64,000 bases of DNA from Rhabditophanes sp. KR3021 (taxonomy: Eukaryota; Nematoda; Chromadorea; Rhabditida; Alloionematidae), in contig CAUJLY010000001.1 of the NCBI GenBank assembly GCA_963281155.1, positions 5,704,001 to 5,768,000 on the forward strand. Direction: 5' to 3'. The notes below the pieces were generated by a model, which was given only the letters and a program-made list of their open reading frames with translations, searched no databases and had not been told where the DNA came from. Below, one piece after another: positions 48,801-60,800 of the stretch. Position 1 is the stretch's first letter; each line of letters starts with the position of its first letter. The position numbers were made by a program, and so were the translations under genes.

Positions 48801-51800
48801 TGTTTTCAGAAAAAAGGTCTGTGTTCGGCAATCAAAAGAATCGATTTCAGAAGCTAAACGAATTTTTATGAACAATTACCAAGTTTGCAAAGTTGGTCAA
48901 CCAATTTAAAATCTTGAACTTGTACGTGACTTGTTGATAATTGCTTTGAACTCTTTGAAAAAATTTGGAGATCGGAACTTGGGACTATTTGTTGAGTTCA
49001 TTTACTTATAAACACGTACAATTGATAGGAAGATTTATGACAAAAGAGATTAGTGAAAATGTCATTGCTGACAAAATTAAAAGTAGGAACATTTCGATTG
49101 ATGCCTCCAAAAGTTAAAACCAAGAAAAGCCCAAGGTTATCAAAAAATGGTTAGATGAATTTGAGAGTGACCAGGGAGATGAGAACTGCTAGGTTTATTT
49201 GTTTGTTGATCCAATATTACTTGAGAAATGCTGGAACCTGACTGACGAGGAGGATAAAACTAAGTATGTATATTAGAGAATTCGTTAACATGGAAGCTAG
49301 AATAAGCAGTCACATAATAGTTTTCAATCATGCACTTAAATGGGAATTAGTATTTGATAAGAAGGAGAATTTTTAGCAAACTACTTGCTGTTCAGAAAAA
49401 ATCTAATCATTGTCAAGAAAGAATACATGTCAAAAGGATAGCAGAGAACATTGAAGCAATCCTCATTAATGCTTTTCGTGGTCACGTAACATACTCCGAC
49501 TCCGGAAAAATGTCTCTTGATCTTGTATTAGAATGAATCCTCAAACCAATTTGGAAGTATCCAAGTTAATTTTAAAGGATTTTTCAAAATGCAAACATGC
49601 AGAACATATTTTAAAGTGCTAGTTTATCTGTTTGTTTTTTGTGTGACTTTCAATAAAAATGTTGTGCTAGTTTTAGTTACGTTTTGATGTATGTCAAGTA
49701 CCTAATTGTAATGTTTTGGAAACCATTTCACTAGGTTCGCCATTGGATGCTGAAATATACATGAGACACATGATAGCAGCACCTCTGTCTGCAAGAACTG
49801 TTTGTTCGGCTGAAAAATTGTTAGTTAGTATTGGAAGTATTAAATTTTTGATGAAACTATATTGCAAAGGTTTCTTTTTTAAAAAACATTTTTTAATTAT
49901 GAATATTATTAGTTATGTTTAAATTTGTCCGTGTTTTAAGTGTATTTATGTTGTTATTTAATTTGACGACGTTTACTAATTTCTATGTTTTAGTTGTCTG
50001 TGCACTTAACTGGAGTTAAGCTATGGAAAAAGCTGATGGAAAAGAAAAGTCTCAAAGGAAACAAAGATGAAATGGAAGTAGCTTTTGGTATGAAGAGCCT
50101 CTGGGAAAGAGCCACCTACTGTTGGTGAAGCACAGTTATCTGTTGGTAGAAGGGAGTTTCAAAAGTTGATGGCAAGTAAAGCATCTTAAATAATGACCAA
50201 TCTTTTTAGTTCTATGCAAGCCATCTCAAGCAAGACGTTCTTTTGATTTGTTACAAGGAAAGGATGACTTTTTTCTTGACTGAACGTAAAAGTTTTTAGA
50301 AAGAAGTCGACTAAAAGCAGAAGCTTATATGGATAAGATCGATGAGGAACTTAAAATGATTTCTAAATTTGTTGATGCCTTTGTCAATACAGATCAGGTG
50401 CTGGTGTTAAGACAAGAATTGTTTGGATATATTCGCTTCGATCAGTTTTATTATGAAGAAATTTTGGATGAAGCAACGAGTTTAAGGTACTTCGAAGATA
50501 TGTGCACGATGCTTAATAATTACGGGCTAAATAATCAAGAAATGATTACACTATTTTATGGATTTCCTAATGCTAATTGGCCTTGCAATTATAGATCCAG
50601 TAAATTCAAGTCGAACTCTTCAACTTCCTATGCTAAGTTATTTTTTATTTTTTCTATGCAATAGCCATAGAAGATCATTTTAAGGCTGGAGTGGGAGAAA
50701 TACTATTAAAGATAAGGAATGCAGTTGACCAGTTTGGATTGCCGGGTGAAATCAATAGTGATGATAATATGTTGTTGCCTAAGTCTAAAATTAGATTAGA
50801 AGTGAACAAAATAGATGTGTTACCGACCAGAGATGACATTAGAAGAATAAGGCCTGAATTTGAGAAAGTATGCAAGAAAAATAAAAGCGGGAACCCAATT
50901 CATAGAACTCTTTATGATGTTAATCTTAATCTAACTAATATATAAAACCATTGACAATTTTTTAAATGGTAATTCATATTCTGCTTGTGGAAAAAGGGTA
51001 TTGTGCTTATGAAATTAATGATATTCTTTGACAAAGATCAACCTTCCTTCACATCCCTTGTTGAGAGAGCCGGAAAGCTTTCATCAATAAAAAGAAAGGA
51101 AAAAAACAAGTACTGTGAACATTGCAATAAATACTTTCCGGCAAACGACATTTCGACAGTGCCTCTTGTAAGATCTTGGAAGCTGAAAGAAAAAAGGCTA
51201 GGGAAGAAACAAAAATTGGAATGCTAATCAATTACTGAACTTGCTAATCGAACAAACTACTGGTGAAAATGGATTTATGAATTTTTATGTAATTAAGACT
51301 AAGAATGAAAGAGAGTATTCTGGAATCAGGAGTTACATTGCTACTAATGAATTTGCAAGACAAAAGCCTAAATTCTGTTGCAAAAAGTGCTATTTGAAAT
51401 TTAGCACTGAATTATCATTAGAATGTCATATTGAAGCCAAGAAATATGTATTGCCCAACTAGACCATAATACTAAGCACCAATTGTGATCACGGAAGTGT
51501 AGCATGCTTGAAGTCTACCTCATTAATCATGTCAATGCATGCGCTGTTGTTGACATCTCGGTCAAAATAGTGTTTAATCTTAAGATTACTTCTGATGATT
51601 AATTTATATATTTTGTACCAATTTTTAATGTCATAAATACATATTTTGTAACCCTCTTAATATCGATACCTCTTAAATTTTGGCCCATTTCTTCTTTTTG
51701 GGCTTGATCAATTTCAACATCTTCATCTCCGCCATCATCATTTTCGTCTTCAATATGAACACTCCTCGACATAACTTCGGCAAAGTCAATGTATAGTTGG

Positions 51801-54800
51801 TCATCGGCAATAATCATAGCTTGAGATTCTTCAGTTGTGGCAGCTCTTTGGAAACATTGAATCAACTGGCTCAAGGAATCAGGCTTGGTAGTTATGGCTC
51901 CATCACTATGCTCATCTGATATTAAAGTCCCATCGTCGTCGAATAATTTTACCGCTTGTTGCTCATTATCATCCACTTCACCACATAAGTCAGCAACCAA
52001 TTTGTCTTGTCCAACATCTTCTTCTTGAAGCCAAAGTTTGGCAAATGCTGGCAAAAAGAAATTGATTCCGCGATGCCTAAATGATAAGTGTGTTTAGTAT
52101 TTTAGAATTAGAAGTTTAAGCATTAGTAAGAAAAAGGTAAAAATGTTAATGAAAATCTTACTTATCGCATTTGTATAAGTGACTAGCTCTGAAACAAGCT
52201 ATAATCGCACGCTTTCGACTGATACTGACAACTTTTTTCCACCTTTCTTCCGTTTTACTTGTACTCGTATGGTCATTCTAAAAATAATTATTTACACCAT
52301 TTTTATTTCATATCTTGCGAAGTGCTCTTTTCGTTGCAAAAAAAGTATATTTAACTGATAGCAAATAGTTTTATTAAGGTAGAGAGATAGGATAGTATAC
52401 ACAAAACAAACATGCAAAAATATTCAAACCAACACCTACCTTCAATATCATATTGTAAGAGAGTTAAAAATTATATTTAAGTTTTGTGTTTTTAAATTTT
52501 AACAAAAGACGCTTGCCCCCAATTTCCCCAGATAACATAATATGACTTCAAAGTTTGTTTACGGTATATCTTGAAGATGATTTCTCATTGTATTCTTATT
52601 TTAACGGAACTAATGCGTCTTATTATTATTCATATTGCTTTCGATATTAATCTTAATATTTTAGGCTAAGAAGATCAACCTTACTGGGTTCTATTTCACT
52701 AAAGTAATGATAAGAAATAGTGCACAGATGGACCGAAACGCCGAGGAAGTATCGTATCAAGCTATAGGAGTTGAACTAGTGATCCTTACTAGAGCAATTA
52801 CATTTGGGGGAAGTGGTACGCAAAAATTATGTTTATATCATGATTCCTTTTTTAGAAAGACCTAAGCAACTTAATTTAGATGCCTTTGTGAAGATTGATG
52901 AAGCTACGGGAGTTGGACAAGTGGTCATTACTAAAGCGATCAGTTTCGGGCAGGGAGAATAGTAAGTAATGATAATGTTAATACGAAATTCTTTTTTATA
53001 AGACCGTATCTATGCAATCTAATTTGAATGCGACTGTGGAAATTCATGAAAATTTGGATCAAGCCATTGCTACTAGAATGGTGAGTGAGCTAACTGAGGA
53101 GGAACGTCAAGCAAGAAATGAAATCAAAAGAAGAGAAGATGCAGCTGCTTTTGATCGGATTAAGGATGGAACGAAATTTAAGAGGCATTTGATAGGAAAC
53201 GTGAAGCTGTCGTACAAAGAGATGTGTTAATGCAATGGTTTATTGATACTTCGATGAACGCTCCTGAAGTTTACGAGAAAGACAAAGTAAGAAAAGAACT
53301 TGTTCATTATGGAATTGACAAATTACTTAGTATTATTGAAAATCTGGGAATCAACTAAGTTTATTTTGCCCTTCTTGTCTGTGAAACCGAAATGATATAC
53401 GGTTCGATAGATATAAATCATCTTGTTCAAGATCAACTACAACGTTTGAAATGTAGTATTATCTTGCTTATTCATTAGCCACAAGTGAATCCTTCAGACA
53501 GTCCATAAAGCTTGAGTTGGACAAAATCAGACGTACTATTGACCGATACAACCTGCCAAAAGTACTTGACGATGATGTCAGAATCAAAGCCAATCAAGCG
53601 ATTCAAAAACCGTTATTGCAGTAGAATTTTTACCCGAACCTTGCTCTAAGCCCTATGATTACCAAATTTGAAACAATCATCACAAATTATATCACTGATG
53701 TATTAATAGTTGATGTCTTAGTTAATGGAACAAATAATAACAGCCAATTGCCCTCGATGAGAGAAATTGCAGCGGGTATTAAAAATTACTCAGATCATGA
53801 AGTTAATACTTTCGTTTAGCAAAGTTGATTGTCTATGCTAGTGCCAATGAAGAGGAATTTGTTGGTTTATTTACTATTTCCGGTGATTTAGAAGCTCATA
53901 AACGCCCGGAAGATATGCTACAGTGCCCTGAGTGTAGTAAAGATGTTACGAGTAATTCTCATATGCTAAACTTCACTTTTGATGTTTTAAAGAGGATTCG
54001 TCATGGTGAAAGAAAGAAGTATGAAGAACATACTACTGAGCAACTTGTTGAAGTGTGTATGGTCGAAGTTCCTAAGTCAAGTAAAGATAAAGGCAAAAGG
54101 AATGTTTATCAATTCTATGATCATAAGGATGAATCATTCTACGACAAAGTGGGAGCTGGGAATAACAAAAGAGAAGCGGCAAGAATGGATGCTCACGTCA
54201 CTGAATATTCCGGAAGAATTCACAGTCTAGCCTTTCTTGATTCCAAAATCAAAAAGATGAAGAAATTGTTTGAAGACAGACACAATGTTGTAGTAAAATG
54301 CTTGGAAATCAACGAGCAAATGTATTATGATTCAACTTTGGCTCTCGCAATTGAAAAGTGTATCATCGAGAATATGTTTGCCCTTAAGGATGAAATCCCT
54401 TTTGACTTTTAAATATTTTTATGTTTTAAATTTTAATAAAAGATGTTTGTCATCAATTTTGACCATACCTCTGAATACAATACAAAGGCAACATTCTAAA
54501 ATAAATAAACTTGAGCATTAATCTGAGTTCAAGCATAATTATTTTTACCTAAAGCAACTTATGATAACTGCTCTCTTAGACTTTGACACTAATTTCTTCC
54601 AGATGCATGAACTACCCACGAGGTGGTGATCAGCCTGAAAGATACAACAATATTTATGGAAATGTCTAAAAATTCAAACAAAACAAAAACTAAATGACAT
54701 ATTACAAAAACATTAATACAAACATATTAACAAACGCATTAATAAAGGCATTAATAATCATATTAATACTGTTAATTCTGTTAATATTGTTATAAATGTG

Positions 54801-57800
54801 ATGGGTGGTAAACATAACAGTGATGTTTAAATGAATGTTAGCATATATGGACTTAAAACACACGACATCATACTAATACTTACACCACGAAAACGTGCAT
54901 TTCGTTTATCGCGCAGACGAGTGTTCTAAATCAAAATTATTATTAATAATCAGATAATAATGCTTCCTTTATACAATCAACATTCGTCTCTTTAACCTTT
55001 GTAACTTTGATCGTTTGTAAATAGCAAAGATATTACATCATTTTTGCAAAAAGTAATATGAATACACTTTAAACCTAAACAAACTTACAGTATGCAAAAT
55101 AGCAACAACTTGGCCCATATTCGCAATCTTTTCAACAACGGCATCTGTAAAGGTTAAAAATAATATGAGTAAATAATTATTAACTGTCTCAATTAGAAAC
55201 AACGTTTTCAAAAACCGAGTCTTCTTTGACTGTGTTGTGGAATCATTAGTGAATTAGCTCTTAAGCAAGCTTTTGTCAAAAAATCTTCCAATTTTTCGTT
55301 GTTTTGTTTAATTTACCTAAAATTAGAAAAATAAATGTTAAATAAACGAGAGTAGTGTCAACCTTGATTCATCGTGTCTTTCCCGCGCATCTGACTTTTC
55401 CCAATTTTAGTATAGAGAGATAATTGCCAAGCATTTTTATCTGTAGGATCAGTTCTTACAGGAATTTCGGATAAACTACGGATAAATTCTCTGATTTTCT
55501 CTTCGTTTTCTTTATTTAAGAACTTTTCTTTAGACTGCTGGACTATATCCAATTCTCTTCCCCCAAATACATTCATCCCAACCGGTAATAATCTTTTAAG
55601 GCAAGCTATAACAATGGAGTTAGCATGCTTGTCTTTTTTTATAAGTCCATCTCTGCGTTTCTTTTTTCTTTCAGCAATAGCAGCTTTACCGGTTTTTACA
55701 TCGCCTCCATTTGCCATAGATTCTTCTTCGAATTGAGCCATATAATTCAACTCTTCTCTCTTGAAAACTTGACTGAAACTCCAAATTTTGAAGATAACAG
55801 CAACATTTTCATATATCGCATCAGATTCTGAACTTGGTGATTTTAGCCAACGAGCCCTATGTAAATCAGTATATTTCATAAGAATTGGAAAGTAGGCATA
55901 CACATCCCTAACCAATGTAGCATTATCTTCGCAAACAGTACTTTCATCGGCATCATCAGGGTGAGTTCTAATTCTTTCCTCTTCTTTGTAAGCTTTCTCA
56001 GCTGTAATTAAAGAGACATCATTAGTATTTTTTGATTTAATGGATTGCAAATATAACTCATTTTTAGCAAACGTTACCTGCAAATCTAATCTTTTCAGCA
56101 ATTGGCAGTAAATAATTTCTAACAGGATCACAAGTTACATGTTGAATAATCGGAACTGCGAAGTAAGTTACTCTACTCAACCATTGAGCATTTTCATGTC
56201 CAATATGATCTGTAAGCATTTAAATAAATAGACATCATACAAATTGCTTAATATTTTGGCTAACAATATATTTTTTACATCTTTAAAATTAAATTTAAGG
56301 AGACTGTGTATCAGCTATGAATGTCATCGGAGAACCAGTTGATGCACATCATGTAACTATTTCTCAACGGTTGGTTCCAATTCACGCTACAGTTTATATT
56401 AAGATGAGTCCGGATGAAGTGAACCATATTAAGGCAGACAGTCTTGAGAAGCGTCCTGCAGTTACACGTGGGCCGTTTGAGTTCAATGACTTTTTAACAG
56501 CGTTGCATGAAAAGATGCATGAGTTATGTTTGAAGAAGCTTTGCAAAGCACCTGATTAAACTACTGAAACAAAAGCTGCTGCATTTGCTACATTTAAAGG
56601 TTATCTAAATTCAATTGGTTTAAGCTATCCTGATTTTGGATATTGCATAGATATTACTACAACTTTGCTGCTAAATGAGGATATGTCTCTAATCGAAAAG
56701 AAAGGATGTTTCAACTATGATCAAAATGACATATCCTTCTAAAAAGATTGCTGAAAACATCGAGTGTGTCCTGATCCATGCTCTTCGTCATCAAATCACC
56801 AACTCTGACTCAGGCAAGACTTCTTTACAATGCGTTAGTTATATGAATCCAGAGAAAAACAGTCAGGTTGCTGAAATGATTCTTCAAGACTTTTCTGCTT
56901 GTGAACCCATTGGATATGTTTTAAAGTATTAGTTTTTTTATATTTTTAATTAATAAAATTTTCCTACCTCTTATCATTGAAAGCAAACTGCAGAAAATTC
57001 TATTCATATATTCACTGTTAGCTCTTGTATATGGTAAAGGTGGTTTTGAAGATGCTGGTCCATCTTCGCCCAAATTCCACCAATAAGTTAAATATGTGCA
57101 TGCTAAGGGCAAATCAACGTCATATACATTGGGAGCTTGGAGGCATGAAGTGCTATTGTTAGCAGTCTGTTCAATTCTTATCATTAAATTTTCCAAGGTT
57201 GGAATATGAGAAGATAAATTTTGTAACATTTCTTGTACTTGTACAGATTGATCAGCACTTTTGGCAAGAACGGAATGCTTGTTATTGTGATTAAATTCAG
57301 CCTCGAGGAAGGCGACTGGGAAAGTTGATGCAAATGCAGACAAACATTGGCCCAATGTTGATCTATGTTTTTCAACTTCGACTGAAATCGATGTTCTTGT
57401 TTCATACGATGTTTGAATTCCAGTGACCTACAAATAATTATTTAAGTTAGTTGTAAACATGATGTGTTATTTACCATATACAAACTGTCCAGTATTTTGT
57501 AGCAAGCTGCTTGAATATCATCAAGTAGTAAATCCACACCAAAATGATGTCTTGCTAAATGATGGAACATTGTTGTTAAACAAGGAACAATCATTTGATT
57601 AGCGAATTCCAAAGAAACCCAACTTTTCAAATTTTGACCTGAAACAATGGGGGATTAACTAGATTTGGATAATAATTTTGAAATCATAAGTCATATAAGT
57701 TTAAATGACTCATTTTAAAATGTGCCTAAATATCTTAGAAGAATTGGGGAAGGTACTCAGTCTCTTTACAGCATCTTTAATGCCATTTTATACTTCTTGA

Positions 57801-60800
57801 TAAAATTTGTTGATCAAGAAATTATCAAAAGCCTTATTTTTACTCAAAGTTACTTTCAAATCACAATATTTATGAATTAAGAAAGGTTGTAGTTAGTAAA
57901 TTTATGCCTAATTGAAATAAGTTATTCTCAAATGTTTGGCATGCAATTGATAATCTAATTTTGGGGATCCTAAAACTATCACTTCAGCAATTGCATCAAT
58001 CTTCTAAGTACATTGCCTTCTAATTTTATAAATGTTCCTACTTTTCTTAATTTTAATTGTGATCCCAGTAAAATTTTAAACTTTCTGTTTATTTTTATGA
58101 TAACAACCTCTTAGCAGCGAATACTGTCCGACATTTTTCAATTCATTTACAGCAGCAAATAAATCGTCTGCACAATTGTTGAAAAATTGAAGCAGCCCTG
58201 TTCTAACTATGTCTGAATTGATTTTGACCAAAGTTCTAAGATCCAAAGCTTGAGTCAATCCTTGTAAACATTTTACAGTAATTTTAGCAACTGATCCGAA
58301 TGCGTGATTTTTTATTCTCAATAACGATGCTAATCTGCAAAACAAGCTGGCAACCATTTCTTTTTCCTTGTTCGAAGCAGTCGAAGTTTGAACTAAGACG
58401 CCAGTTACGACTGAAATAATGTTAACTATATTTTCCAAATCTAATCACTTACCACCAAGAGACATAAAGTAACTTTTATGAGCGTTGAAATAAGCCAACA
58501 TCATCGGTAAAACTACCTTTTCAAAGAATTTTACGTCTTGGCCTTCTTTCTTGAAACTGTTTCTTCTTGTTAGTTCCAAACTAGGTTTAACAGATTTCAT
58601 TTTATAACTGGCTTGTTCAAGATATTGGATTAATTTTTCAAGTAAGTTATAGGCAAATCGTTTTTCAACAGTACCCTGTCTTTCACCTTCATTCTTTCCT
58701 CTTTCTTTGGCAGGTGTTTTTATTTTACTAAATCCAACCCGATATCCATGATATTGTAAAAATTTAAGAATTTCAGCTGCATCAATAAGATATATTAGTT
58801 TTTATATTAAATTAATGTCTTAGTATATTTTAGAATGAACGGTTTATCAATTTCTTTTTTCAACAAAATAATATTTAAATTTGCAATCTTTATTAGCTAC
58901 GTTTTTACTTTTTGTCAAAAACTAACATCTCATTCGTGTTTTTTGAGGAGTATTACACTACAACACAGAAACTAATTAATATGCTTGGCTCCGATCTCAA
59001 TTATGGTATATATAGGAGTACTAGGATAATTTTGGTTAAATTGTTCCAATTCCTTGAAGATGATTCTGGATCATTTGTTTATTTGCTGAAAGGAGCGACT
59101 GGGACTGTCCATATTAAGTGGATAAAGAATGCAAAGATTGTGGGGAATTTAAAGATAAAAGAACTAGAATGGGGAATGAAATATTCGCTATGGGTGCTCG
59201 CGAGTTGTTGGACTTTGTGGTTAAGAGAACCGGCAATAAGAAGAATTTAATGAGTCTCTATGCTTTGGTATTCCTGGATGATCAAAGTATTTTGGTGTTT
59301 GTTCATATAACCCAATCAATTTGTATCCAAGATTCTATCAACCCAATTCTAAAGTTTTAAGTAAAGGACTAGGAAACGAGCTCTTGTCAAACAAAGAAGA
59401 AATGTTCTTAAACATTGGAATGACAGAAAGGTAGATAAGGCACAATTTTTGAAGATTATGGTGAGTTGTTTAATCCCGTTGAAACTGCTTTGAGTTTAAA
59501 AGGAATTATCATAGCTGCATGTCCAAATTTATTAAACTTATCGATGGGGTTTGTTTCCTTTGAAGTTCCCAATGGTTTGCATCCAAGTCAAGTCAGGAAA
59601 CTAAGCAGTCATTTGATGTCAATTATTTAAGCAAATGAAATAGGGTATGTCTAACTAGACCTACAAACAATAATGAGCCCGCTGATGTTGGAGAGTTTGA
59701 GGACAGTCAATCGGTTAGTGAAGATGCTTCTGCTCTGCAATGCTCATATTGCACGAAGCCATTGGGTGAAAGGGGGTTATCATTACACATTGAATATCGT
59801 TTATGCAAACAACTCCGAGATGCCGAAATGGAGTTCAATGCCAAACTTGTCACGCCTTCCATTTGGTCTGGATGGAAGAATCCAGTACTCGATGATGTCG
59901 CCTACATCCTTAGCTCCTCGAGTAAAGAAAAAAATGTTTTGAATGATTTCGAAGCCCTCAAGGAAGCCATATTCTATATAGACGAGTCAGAAAAAGAAAG
60001 TAGAAAGAATGAACACATCGAAAAATTTGATAGAAAGGTACTAAAACAACAACATTTTGACTGCAAAGAGTTAAGAATGAGCCAAATAGATCTCGACAAT
60101 ATTGTTACGTGGAAGCTCCTAGCACCATCAAAGAAATCGCTAAGAATCTGGAGTACATCTTTTTGCATAAGTTTAATGACAGGTAACAAATTGTAACTAC
60201 GGAATCGGACCATCCCCAAAATGTATCTACTAGACTCTGCCAATACATGCAAAATAGTTAACACATTGGTCAAAATTCTATTTGACCCCAAAGTTATTAT
60301 CTAAAAACTTTAAATTGTTTGTTCATTTGTTTTTAAACTGCTTTATCTCAATAAAATGATGTTACCTGCATGGAAGCGATTTTTTCTTCTTTCAAAGTCA
60401 GTCAATAAGTCCCAAGGTACTAAAGGGTTTGGTAAAATACCACTTTTTCCAGATATTTCCAAAAATATTTTTTTGCACCAAATTTGATGTGAGTTTTCAG
60501 CCATAGATTCTGCGGCTGTAACCATGTCTTTTTCCAAATTCATGTTACTTAGATCCACAGGTTTAGGGGAAAAATCATTGATACAAGTTCCGGAGCTGAC
60601 ATGATTCTGGGCTGATTTTTCAGCAGCATCGAAGTCACTTAGCTCAATAAGATAATTCCATGCTAAAACGGATTTGATACATTCGGAACATCTGTAATTA
60701 ACAATTATCATTTAGCATAAGAAATATCTACCTTTCTTTGTAAAAATTCTTTTCAACTTCCTTAAGTAAGGCAAAGGGTTTCAAACGGGGATGAGTGTGT

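Noticed and set aside
55210..55313. Minus-strand open stretch in a receptor intron ([20 protein letters not shown]) as a further alternative receptor exon
   Set aside because: It resembles no ryanodine receptor segment, and its splice phases do not join the neighbouring exons without a stop.
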